Shown: positions 1-6,866 of the stretch, piece after piece | Numbering within the stretch: the first letter of the stretch is position 1 | Layout of the letters: each line of letters opens with the position of its first letter | Source of the DNA: Flavobacterium sp. UBA4098 | GTDB taxonomy: Bacteria; Bacteroidota; Bacteroidia; Flavobacteriales; Flavobacteriaceae | NCBI GenBank assembly: GCA_002382495.1 | Contig: DFXW01000002.1 | Location: forward strand, 143,352 to 174,646 | Direction: 5' to 3' | Length of the DNA: 31,295 bases | The notes under the pieces: generated by a model | Told to the model about the DNA's origin: nothing | Seen by the model: only the letters and a program-made list of their open reading frames with translations | Database searches by the model: none | Made by a program: the position numbers and the translations under genes

Positions 1-1586
1 GCCGATTCTTCTTTAATATCTATCAAAGCACATTCTGTAGTCAAGATCATTCCAGCAACTGAAGCCGCATTTTCTAGCGCTACACGAGTTACTTTCTTAG
101 GATCGATGATACCTGCTTTTAGCATGTCTACATATTCGTCTGTTTTAGCGTTGTAACCAAAATCACCTTTTCCTTCAGCTACTTTAGCTACTACCACAGA
201 ACCTTCTAAACCAGCATTTTCAACTATAGTTCTCAAAGGGGCTTCTACAGCACGAGAAACGATTTGGATTCCAGTAGCTTCATCGGCATTGTCTGCTTTA
301 ACTTTGCTTAAAACTGCTTTTGCTCTTAATAAAGCAACACCTCCACCAGCAACAATTCCTTCTTCAACTGCGGCACGAGTAGCGTGAAGCGCATCATCTA
401 CACGGTCTTTTTTCTCTTTCATTTCTACTTCAGAAGCAGCTCCAACATACAATACGGCAACACCTCCGGCTAATTTAGCCAAACGCTCTTGCAATTTTTC
501 TTTATCGTAGTCAGAAGTAGTAGTTTCCATTTGACCTTTGATTTGGTTTACACGGTTTTTAATAGTATCCGCATCACCAGCACCACTTACAATAGTAGTG
601 TTGTCTTTGTCAATGGTCACTCTTTTTGCAGTACCCAACATCTCAATGGTAGTATTCTCCAAAGTATAACCTCTTTCTTCAGAGATTACAGTACCACCAG
701 TTAAGATAGCGATATCTTCTAACATGGCTTTTCTTCTGTCTCCAAAACCAGGGGCTTTCACAGCAGCGATTTTTAAGGCACCACGTAATTTATTTACTAC
801 TAAAGTAGATAGTGCTTCACCATCCACATCTTCCGCAATAATTAATAATGGTTTTCCTGATTGTGCCACTGGCTCTAATACAGGTAATAATTCTTTTAAA
901 GAAGATACTTTTTTATCATACAATAAAATGTACGGACTTTCTAATTCCGCTTCCATTTTTTCAGGATTGGTTACAAAATAAGGAGAAAGGTATCCTCTGT
1001 CAAATTGCATTCCTTCTACAACGTCTACAAATGTATCTGTACCTTTAGCTTCTTCAACAGTAATTACTCCTTCTTTACCCACTTTTGCGAAAGCATTAGC
1101 GATTAATTCACCAATCACTTCGTCGTTGTTAGCCGAAATAGAAGCAATTTGTTTGATTTTTTCAGAATCACTTCCTACTACTTTGGCTTGTTTGCTCAAG
1201 TCTTCCACAATAGCTTCTACTGCTTTGTCGATTCCTCTTTTTAAATCCATTGGATTAGCACCAGCGGCAACGTTTTTCAAACCTTCTTTTACGATAGCTT
1301 GTGCCAAAACAGTTGCGGTTGTTGTACCATCTCCTGCCAAATCATTGGTTTTAGAAGCTACTTCTTTAACCATTTGAGCTCCCATATTTTCTAATGGGTC
1401 TTGCAATTCGATTTCTTTGGCTACTGTAACACCATCTTTAGTTACGTTTGGTCCACCAAAAGCTTTTCCAATAATAACATTACGTCCTTTTGGTCCTAAA
1501 GTTACTTTTACTGCATTAGCTAATGCATCAACACCACGTTTTAATCCGTCACGTGCTTCAATATCAAATTTTATATCTTTTGCCAT
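1..1586 (-). CDS. groEL: Chaperonin GroEL (60 kDa), C-terminus beyond the window
   Basis: ATP-driven cytosolic chaperonin that folds proteins with GroES. The minus-strand frame starts at ATG 1586 with MAKDIKFDIEAR and reads without a stop to base 1 (about 528 codons). Visible GroEL signatures are the ATP-binding VTLGPKGRNV near residues 30-40, the DGTTTATVLA motif, AGGGVALLRA and the late ECALIDIKEE segment. The family is about 545 residues long, so only about 16-17 C-terminal residues are missing. It lies 33 bases downstream of groES and is certainly cotranscribed with it. No CIRCE operator is visible upstream, so control is not of the HrcA type here. Identity is very secure; only the C-terminal end is unseen. 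Confidence 0.97.
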   Translation of the reverse strand, partial: MAKDIKFDIEARDGLKRGVDALANAVKVTLGPKGRNVIIGKAFGGPNVTKDGVTVAKEIELQDPLENMGAQMVKEVASKTNDLAGDGTTTATVLAQAIVKEGLKNVAAGANPMDLKRGIDKAVEAIVEDLSKQAKVVGSDSEKIKQIASISANNDEVIGELIANAFAKVGKEGVITVEEAKGTDTFVDVVEGMQFDRGYLSPYFVTNPEKMEAELESPYILLYDKKVSSLKELLPVLEPVAQSGKPLLIIAEDVDGEALSTLVVNKLRGALKIAAVKAPGFGDRRKAMLEDIAILTGGTVISEERGYTLENTTIEMLGTAKRVTIDKDNTTIVSGAGDADTIKNRVNQIKGQMETTTSDYDKEKLQERLAKLAGGVAVLYVGAASEVEMKEKKDRVDDALHATRAAVEEGIVAGGGVALLRAKAVLSKVKADNADEATGIQIVSRAVEAPLRTIVENAGLEGSVVVAKVAEGKGDFGYNAKTDEYVDMLKAGIIDPKKVTRVALENAASVAGMILTTECALIDIKEES

Positions 1587-1619
1587 TTTACTGTTTTTTT
1601 ATTGATTCGTTTACTTGAT

Positions 1620-1895
1620 TTAGATAATCGCTAAAATATCGTCTTCGCGCATGATTAAATAATCTTTACCTTCTAATTTTAATTCGGTACCTGCATATTT
1701 TCCGTAAAGTACGGTATCGCCAATTTTCACAGTCATCGAGTGATCTTTGGTTCCGTTACCAACAGCAACAACAGTTCCTTTTTGTGGTTTTTCTTTCGCA
1801 GTATCTGGAATAAAAATTCCTGATGCAGTTTTAGTCTCTGCGGCAACTGGTTCAATAAGAACGCGGTCTGAAAGCGGTTTAATGTTTAATCCCAT
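1620..1895 (-). CDS. groES: Co-chaperonin GroES (10 kDa)
   Basis: Heptameric lid of the GroEL chamber. The 91-residue protein has the family's usual length and the typical N-terminus LNIKPLSDRVLIEP, the mobile-loop region ETKTASGIFIPDTAKEKP (about residues 20-37), and the C-terminal GTELKLEGKDYLIMREDDILAI. ATG start at 1895. It is the first gene of the groES-groEL operon; the promoter must lie in 1896-1983, between groES and the secG terminator. That region carries a sigma-54-like element (see the separate entry) and a near-consensus TAATTTTA sequence, but no HrcA operator. Confidence 0.97.
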   Translation of the reverse strand: MGLNIKPLSDRVLIEPVAAETKTASGIFIPDTAKEKPQKGTVVAVGNGTKDHSMTVKIGDTVLYGKYAGTELKLEGKDYLIMREDDILAII

Positions 1896-1938
1896 GATTG
1901 TATGTTTTAAAATTATTGAATTTGAATGATTCTGCTAT

Positions 1939-1971
1939 TTCAGAAATTGTGCCATCCCATTTTGACTGACA
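1939..1971 (-). promoter_or_regulatory. Candidate sigma-54-like promoter upstream of groES
   Basis: On the minus strand, 1954 to 1939 reads TGGCACAATTTCTGAA. It has the TGGCAC of a sigma-54 -24 element and a second G at exactly the -12 spacing (GG-N10-GA instead of GG-N10-GC). TGTCAGTC lies just upstream (1971-1964). The -12 half is imperfect, so this may instead be a heat-shock operator. It lies about 44 bases before the groES ATG. Known consensus: TGGCACG-N4-TTGC. Confidence 0.35.
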
Positions 1972-1983
1972 TTTTTTCCTAAA

Positions 1984-2015
1984 AAAAATGCCAGCTTTGA
2001 CAGGCTGGCATTTTT
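1984..2015 (-). terminator. Intrinsic terminator after secG
   Basis: Twelve-base-pair perfect stem (1984-1995 pairing with 2004-2015, core TGCCAGC/GCTGGCA) with an 8-base loop. On the minus strand it is followed by a T-run from the A-run at 1981-1988. It begins 17 bases after the secG stop codon, ends the envelope operon, and insulates groES. Confidence 0.88.
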
Positions 2016-2031
2016 ATATATGTATTACTAC

Positions 2032-2358
2032 TTATTTTGTAGCCGGAGCTGCTGGAGCCGCAGGCGTTGTTGGTGTAGTAGCTGGAGCTTCTGTCTTTTC
2101 AATTATTTTAGAATCAGTATCACTTAAAGAACCAGTAAAGCTTAAGCTTGAAAGCAAAATAAGTGCAATTAAAATAGTCGCTAATGTCCAAGTACTTTTA
2201 TCTAAAAAGTCAGTAGTTTTTTGTACACCACCTAACATTTGAGATCCACCAATAGAAGAAGATAAACCGCCTCCTTTAGGGTTTTGAACCATGATTACTA
2301 CTACCAATAGAAAGCAAACTATTGTAATTAAAACTAAAAAAATTGAAAATGTGCTCAT
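2032..2358 (-). CDS. secG: Preprotein translocase subunit SecG
   Basis: Small inner-membrane subunit of the SecYEG channel. The 108-residue product has an N-terminal transmembrane helix (about residues 4-24, FLVLITIVCFLLVVVIMVQ) followed by the conserved QNPKGGGLSSSIGG loop, a second helix (about 57-76, TLATILIALILLSSLSF), and a low-complexity Ala/Pro/Thr tail ending in PAAPAAPATK. This two-helix pattern with NPKGGGL between them is diagnostic of SecG. ATG start at 2358, two bases downstream of the preceding TPR gene, so translation may be coupled. It is last in the operon and followed by a strong terminator. Confidence 0.93.
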   Translation of the reverse strand: MSTFSIFLVLITIVCFLLVVVIMVQNPKGGGLSSSIGGSQMLGGVQKTTDFLDKSTWTLATILIALILLSSLSFTGSLSDTDSKIIEKTEAPATTPTTPAAPAAPATK

Positions 2359-2360
2359 TG

Positions 2361-3191
2361 TTAATTATTGTTATTTTGTTGTAAAATCTTAATGTCCGAA
2401 ATGCGGTCTGCAAAGAAACTAATTTTTTCTGGATATTTCAAAATTAATATTTCATAAGCTTGAATCGCCTTTTGATATTTTTTTTGTTCCAAATAGACCT
2501 TGGCCAAAGTCTCTGTCATCAACATTGAATGATCTTCTTTATTTAAATCGAAAGTAGCATTTGAGGTAGTTTCGCTTTTTACTGCAGGAATTTTTGGATT
2601 GGTTTCGATAAATTTATTGATCAATTTCAGTTTTTTCTTTTGCGTTTCGTTTAATGAATTGCTATTTGTTTGCTCTTCTTTTTCGCGAACAATAGGTTGG
2701 ATTCTGGAAAGTTGAAGCCATTCTTGGAACGAGTGTTTTTCGTTGGTAGAAAAATCCAAAGGTTTCCCTATTTCTAGCTTTTCTTCTGCCAATTTCGTTT
2801 CGGTTGTCTCCTCATCCGTAATAGATGTGACCATCCCGCTTTCAAGATTCTCATTGATTTCAATTGTTGCAGCAGCAATAACTTCGCTATCTACTACATT
2901 AATATCAAGAAGTTCCAATACTTTTTTGTCGTAATAGCCCTTCTGAATTGCTGTAAAAGTGCCTGAAGTGATAAAATCAAATAAAACAGTTCGGTCAGTA
3001 GTATGAGCCGCTGTAACTTTTAAAGCCTGATTGTATTTGAAACTATTTTGATTATACAACCCTTTTAAACGCAAAGCTCTGGCACTTTGGAAATACGGAA
3101 AGTCCTCCAAAACATGGCTCAATGCTTCCGTTTGCTTTTCGTTGATTGCATCGGGTTTGTTAATTAAATAGGTGTAATCAGTTACGTTCAT
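2361..3191 (-). CDS. TPR-containing protein of unknown function between lptE and secG
   Basis: A 276-residue protein without signal peptide or membrane helix, so probably cytoplasmic. The N-terminal 100 residues are mixed alpha (DYTYLINKPDAINEKQTEALSHVLEDFPYFQSAR, a helical hairpin typical of Bacteroidota homologues). The middle (about 100-200) is acidic, charged and probably disordered. The C-terminus (about 220-270) contains a tetratricopeptide-type unit, AKVYLEQKKYQKAIQAYEILILKYPE split over two helices. It is 66 bases after lptE and 2 bases before secG, which suggests a job linked to envelope export or assembly, but no function can be read from the sequence. ATG start at 3191. Confidence 0.8.
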   Translation of the reverse strand: MNVTDYTYLINKPDAINEKQTEALSHVLEDFPYFQSARALRLKGLYNQNSFKYNQALKVTAAHTTDRTVLFDFITSGTFTAIQKGYYDKKVLELLDINVVDSEVIAAATIEINENLESGMVTSITDEETTETKLAEEKLEIGKPLDFSTNEKHSFQEWLQLSRIQPIVREKEEQTNSNSLNETQKKKLKLINKFIETNPKIPAVKSETTSNATFDLNKEDHSMLMTETLAKVYLEQKKYQKAIQAYEILILKYPEKISFFADRISDIKILQQNNNN

Positions 3192-3257
3192 AAAGGTTAT
3201 TCATTTATTTGGGTGCGTTTCAATCGAATCAACGAATCCGCAAATCATTATTTTAAA

Positions 3258-3761
3258 TTACCATTTGGCCAATGATTCATTAAAAATATCTTGTGTTATT
3301 CTTTCAAAAATTTCATCCAAAGCTTTATTTAATGTGCTACCATTAAGTTGTGCATTAGCTGGATAATCATAAAAAAATTCGAAAGCTTTTTCAAAGTCGT
3401 CCTTCTCCGTTTTTTTATTCGTGAATCGGACATTGACTCTTATTTTCAATCGGTTTTGAGACGCTTGTTGGTCAGCAGTAGCTGTCATTGGGCTAATTCT
3501 ATAATCAATAATTTCACCTTCGTAAGTTAAATCAGCGCCGTTTTTAACCAAGTTTAAATTGGTTTGATTCTGAATTAAATCCTGAAGCGTTAAGGTAAAA
3601 GTACGATCAATCCCTGGCTCAACCAATTCAGCATTATTTTGAAAAAAATTCACTTGGAATGTTTTAGCGTCAATTTTTCCAGTCCCTGTAAAATTATAAA
3701 CAGAACAACTTGAAAAAGTGAATGCGATTAAAACAAGATATAAATAAGGTAAGTTTTTCAT
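3258..3761 (-). CDS. lptE: LPS-assembly lipoprotein LptE-like
   Basis: Outer-membrane lipoprotein that plugs the LptD barrel during lipopolysaccharide export. The ATG at 3761 gives a 167-residue precursor with a lipoprotein signal (MKNLPYLYLVLIAFTFSSC) and acylated Cys19. An upstream TTG at 3797 would place 12 residues before the signal peptide and is rejected. The mature part shows the Bacteroidota LptE pattern: YNFTGTGKIDAKTFQVNFF, the FTLTLQDLIQNQTNL segment, YEGEIIDYRISPM, and the C-terminal LNKALDEIFERITQDIFNESLAKW. It is the second gene after the sigma-54 activator in a minus-strand operon. The family is divergent; the assignment rests on motif order and on this context. Confidence 0.85.
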   Translation of the reverse strand: MKNLPYLYLVLIAFTFSSCSVYNFTGTGKIDAKTFQVNFFQNNAELVEPGIDRTFTLTLQDLIQNQTNLNLVKNGADLTYEGEIIDYRISPMTATADQQASQNRLKIRVNVRFTNKKTEKDDFEKAFEFFYDYPANAQLNGSTLNKALDEIFERITQDIFNESLAKW

Positions 3762-3807
3762 TTTCTGGTTTAAAAATCCAAAGATATTCAAAATCAATTG
3801 ATAATTA

Positions 3808-5067
3808 TTAAAGGTCGAATTGTTTTATTTTTCGATATAAAGTCCGTTCTGAAATTCCCAATTCATCTGCTGCGGCTTTTCTTTTTCCTTTGTTTTTTTC
3901 CAAAGATCGTTTGATCATTTCAATTTCCTTTTGCTCTAATTTTAGGATTTCCTCTTCGGCTTCAATCGTTTCTGCAAAAAGGTAGTTGTCTTCATCATCA
4001 TCATATTCTTCCTCCTCTTTAGGCGCTTTCAATATGGCTGCTCTAGGAGTTTCTTCAAAATGAATTTCGTTTTCGCTTTCTTGCGAACCGTATATTTTCT
4101 TAATCAGATTTTGATTTGTTTCCTGTACTTTCGAACTGCCATTTTTCATTAACTCTAAAGTGAGTTTTTTCAAATCATGCAAATCACTTTTCATGTCGAA
4201 AAGTACTTTGTATAAAATTTCTCTTTCGGTGTTGAAATCACTATCGCTTTTTTTGTCGCTAATTACAGAAGGCAAATGCGTGCCTTCGGTAGGTAAGTAG
4301 GATTGTAGTACTACTGCCGTGATGTCTCTGTTGGTTTCTAATACCGATAGTTGTTCGGCTACATTTCGCAACTGACGAATGTTACCACTCCAGCGAAATT
4401 TCTGTAACAACTGAACGGCATTTTCATCCAATTTTAAAGCTGGCATTTTGTATTTATGAGCAAAATCAGCTGCGAATTTTCGAAACAATAAATGAATATC
4501 GTCTTTGCGCTCACGCAATGGCGGCAGGCCTATATCAACCGTACTCAAACGGTAATACAAATCTTCTCTAAACTTTCCTTTTTCAATGGCGTTGAATAAA
4601 TTTACATTGGTAGCAGCCACAATTCTAACGTTAGTTTTTTGAACTTGTGACGAACCTACTTTAATAAATTCGCCGTTTTCCAAAACACGCAATAAACGCA
4701 CTTGAGTGGTTAAAGGCAATTCACCCACTTCGTCCAAGAAAATAGTTCCACCATTGGCAACTTCAAAATAGCCTTCACGCGTACTGGTAGCTCCTGTAAA
4801 AGCGCCTTTTTCGTGACCAAAAAGTTCACTGTCAATGGTCCCTTCAGGAATCGCTCCGCAGTTGACAGCTATATATTTTCCGTGTTTTCGATGCGAAAGA
4901 GAATGGATTATCTTTGGAATACTTTCTTTTCCAACCCCACTTTCACCAATTACTAATACCGAAATATCGGTAGGAGCCACCTGAATAGCTTTTTCTATGG
5001 CACGATTTAATTTTGGGTCATTCCCAATAATTTCAAATCGTTGTTTTATTGATTGAACTGTTTCCAT
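3808..5067 (-). CDS. Sigma-54-dependent transcriptional activator (AAA+ and Fis-type HTH, no receiver domain)
   Basis: Bacterial enhancer-binding protein that remodels sigma-54 RNA polymerase by ATP hydrolysis. From ATG 5067 (419 residues): Walker A GESGVGKE (41-48), the sigma-54-contacting GAFTGA loop (88-93), Walker B GGTIFLDEVGEL, FREDLYYRLSTVDIGLPPLRER (sensor and arginine-finger region), and WSGNIRQLRN (sensor II). A charged linker with an Asp/Glu-rich stretch follows, then a C-terminal Fis-type helix-turn-helix, KRKAAADELGISERTLYRKI. There is no N-terminal receiver, PAS or GAF domain, so activity is not set by a cognate kinase. A GTG at 5085 would add MPRNES, but those codons lie in a dispersed-repeat-like segment, so the ATG is preferred. 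First gene of the lptE-TPR-secG operon. Confidence 0.93.
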   Translation of the reverse strand: METVQSIKQRFEIIGNDPKLNRAIEKAIQVAPTDISVLVIGESGVGKESIPKIIHSLSHRKHGKYIAVNCGAIPEGTIDSELFGHEKGAFTGATSTREGYFEVANGGTIFLDEVGELPLTTQVRLLRVLENGEFIKVGSSQVQKTNVRIVAATNVNLFNAIEKGKFREDLYYRLSTVDIGLPPLRERKDDIHLLFRKFAADFAHKYKMPALKLDENAVQLLQKFRWSGNIRQLRNVAEQLSVLETNRDITAVVLQSYLPTEGTHLPSVISDKKSDSDFNTEREILYKVLFDMKSDLHDLKKLTLELMKNGSSKVQETNQNLIKKIYGSQESENEIHFEETPRAAILKAPKEEEEYDDDEDNYLFAETIEAEEEILKLEQKEIEMIKRSLEKNKGKRKAAADELGISERTLYRKIKQFDL

Positions 5068-5071
5068 ACTT

Positions 5072-5096
5072 TCATTGCGAGGCACGAAGCCATCTC
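5072..5096. repeat. Dispersed-repeat-like segment overlapping the region before the sigma-54 activator start
   Basis: The plus strand reads TCATTGCGAGG at 5072-5082, then CACGAAGC (5083-5090) and CATCTC (5091-5096). This closely resembles a short repeat known from many bacterial genomes, including flavobacteria (CATTGCGAGG, about two variable bases, CGAAGCAATCTC). Only one copy is visible here. Recognition is from memory of the repeat, not from a search. Confidence 0.45.
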
Positions 5097-5135
5097 TTTT
5101 GTTACCTTCAGATTAATTTAAAACTATATCTTAAT

Positions 5136-6581
5136 TTAATTCATTTCGCTAAAACCAACTGCTTCTCCTTTTAAGGTTCCGCTGGTGCAAGAAGTGATTT
5201 TGACATTGACAAAATCACCTATTTTATAATTTTCTTTTGGGAATACCACAGTAATACTTTGCGAATTGCGTCCTGAAAACTCTTCTTTTGATTTTTTAGA
5301 TACTTTTTCCACTAATACTTCCACGGTTTGTCCAATAAATTCTTCTGATCGAAACCAAGCGTGTTGTTGTTGTAAGTCTACAATTTCTTGTAAACGTCTC
5401 GCTTTGGTTTCTTCAGTAACATCATCTTCCATTTTGCGTCCTGCTAATGTGCCTGGGCGTTCGGAATAGGAATACATATAACCAAAATTGTATTTTACAT
5501 AGTCCATTAAACTCAAGGTGTCTTGATGGTCTTCTTCAGTCTCCGTTGGAAAACCTGCAATCATATCTTGCGAAATGGAGCAATTTGGAATGATGGTTCT
5601 GATTTTGTCAATCAATGTCATGTATTCTTCCCGACTGTGCAAACGATTCATTTCTTTTAGAATTCGATTACTTCCAGATTGAACAGGTAAGTGAATGTGT
5701 TTGCAAATGTTCGGGTATTTAGCAATCACATGAAGTACTTCTTCGTGCATGTCTTGCGGGTTAGATGTCGAAAATCGGATGCGCATTTTAGGAAATGCAA
5801 TCGCAACTGTTTCTAATAATTGGTCAAAACCAATAGCGGTCGCTTTTTGCATTTCGCTGGCATTTTCAAAATCTTTTTTCAATCCGCCACCGTACCATAA
5901 ATAACTATCTACATTTTGTCCTAACAAGGTAATTTCTTTAAATCCTTTGTCCCACAAATCCTGAATTTCTTTTAAGATACTTTGGGGTTCACGACTACGC
6001 TCACGACCACGTGTAAATGGTACCACGCAAAACGTACACATATTGTCGCAACCACGGGTTATAGAAACCAAAGCGGTAATCCCATTACTCATCAATCGAA
6101 CGGGAGCAATGTCTCCGTAGGTTTCTTCTTTAGAAAGGATCACATTTATGGCATCACGTCCTTCTTCGACTTCGGCAAGTAAATTGGGTAAATCTTTATA
6201 GGCATCGGGACCCACAACTAAGTCTACTATTTTTTCTTCTTCCAAAAACTGACTTTTCAAACGCTCAGCCATACAGCCTAGCACGCCTACTTTCATTTTG
6301 GGATTGATGCGTTTTACGGCATTGTATTTTTCTAAACGCTTGCGAATTGTTTGCTCGGCTTTGTCACGAATAGAACAGGTGTTCACTAATACTAAGTCGG
6401 CTTCTTCTAAGTTTTGGGTCGTATTAAATCCATTATCGGATAGAATCGAAGCTACGATTTCACTATCAGAGAAATTCATTGCGCAACCATAACTCTCGAT
6501 AAAGAGTTTTTTGGTGTTTTCTTTTTTATGATCTAAAACGAGACTTTCGCCTTGTTTGCTTTCTTCAATTACTTTTTCCAT
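5136..6581 (-). CDS. miaB: tRNA-2-methylthio-N6-isopentenyladenosine synthase MiaB
   Basis: Radical-SAM methylthiotransferase that adds a methylthio group to i6A37 of tRNAs reading UNN codons. The 481-residue product has an N-terminal MTTase domain with the three auxiliary-cluster cysteines (Cys33 in ESYGCAMN, NTCSIRDKAEQ, and GVLGCMAERLK), the radical-SAM CxxxCxxC motif in RGCDNMCTFCVVPFTRG, HLPVQSGSNRIL, and a C-terminal TRAM domain (about 410-478, GQTVEVLVEKVSKKSKEEFSGRN). ATG start at 6581 is 12 bases or so from a predicted transcription start. Length and motif order fit MiaB and not MtaB or RimO. It lies about 68 bases upstream of the sigma-54 activator on the same strand. Confidence 0.95.
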   Translation of the reverse strand: MEKVIEESKQGESLVLDHKKENTKKLFIESYGCAMNFSDSEIVASILSDNGFNTTQNLEEADLVLVNTCSIRDKAEQTIRKRLEKYNAVKRINPKMKVGVLGCMAERLKSQFLEEEKIVDLVVGPDAYKDLPNLLAEVEEGRDAINVILSKEETYGDIAPVRLMSNGITALVSITRGCDNMCTFCVVPFTRGRERSREPQSILKEIQDLWDKGFKEITLLGQNVDSYLWYGGGLKKDFENASEMQKATAIGFDQLLETVAIAFPKMRIRFSTSNPQDMHEEVLHVIAKYPNICKHIHLPVQSGSNRILKEMNRLHSREEYMTLIDKIRTIIPNCSISQDMIAGFPTETEEDHQDTLSLMDYVKYNFGYMYSYSERPGTLAGRKMEDDVTEETKARRLQEIVDLQQQHAWFRSEEFIGQTVEVLVEKVSKKSKEEFSGRNSQSITVVFPKENYKIGDFVNVKITSCTSGTLKGEAVGFSEMN

Positions 6582-6599
6582 TTTCCATTTTCAATAGTG

Positions 6600-6631
6600 C
6601 AAAGATAAGTCAAATTAAAGAAATATGACAA
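6600..6631 (-). promoter_or_regulatory. Bacteroidota -33/-7 promoter for miaB
   Basis: On the minus strand TATCTTTG (6607-6600) matches the -7 consensus TAnnTTTG exactly. A TTG (6631-6629) lies 21 bases upstream, in the usual 17-23 range. The predicted start is near 6593, giving a leader of about 12 bases. Confidence 0.65.
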
Positions 6632-6769
6632 GATGGCAGTCGAACTTTTAACAGTATTTTATAGTGAGCCAAAAAAATGAAAACACATCCTTTAAATAAA
6701 TATACTACTTATAAAAGTAGGAAACCTAGGATTTCTAGTTTATTTAGAATTAGCAGAAATTAGAATCCG

Positions 6770-6785
6770 TGAAAAACGTTTTTCA
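6770..6785. repeat. Perfect 16-bp palindrome in the miaB-topA divergent region
   Basis: TGAAAAACGTTTTTCA is its own reverse complement. It sits about 54 bases before the topA -7 element and could be a dimeric regulator's operator. Downstream are two direct copies of TTAAAATTTAAAA (6802-6814 and 6818-6830), a 16-base offset that may act as an AT-rich upstream element. Confidence 0.5.
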
Positions 6786-6838
6786 TCCTTAAAATTGACT
6801 TTTAAAATTTAAAAATCTTAAAATTTAAAAAAATCCCA

Positions 6839-6846
6839 TACTTTTG
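6839..6846 (+). promoter_or_regulatory. -7 promoter element for topA
   Basis: TACTTTTG is an exact match to the Bacteroidota -7 consensus TAnnTTTG, placed about 20 bases before the topA ATG. No TTG is present at the expected -33 position, but AT-rich repeats lie just upstream. Confidence 0.6.
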
Positions 6847-6866
6847 CGGTCACAAACAAACGGGAT

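Noticed and set aside
489..1605. Several plus-strand open frames of 60-85 codons opposite groEL
   Set aside because: They lie antisense to a strongly conserved GroEL frame, have no recognisable domains, and follow its codon pattern.
1896..1983. CIRCE/HrcA operator before groES
   Set aside because: The TTAGCACTC and GAGTGCTAA halves are absent on both strands.
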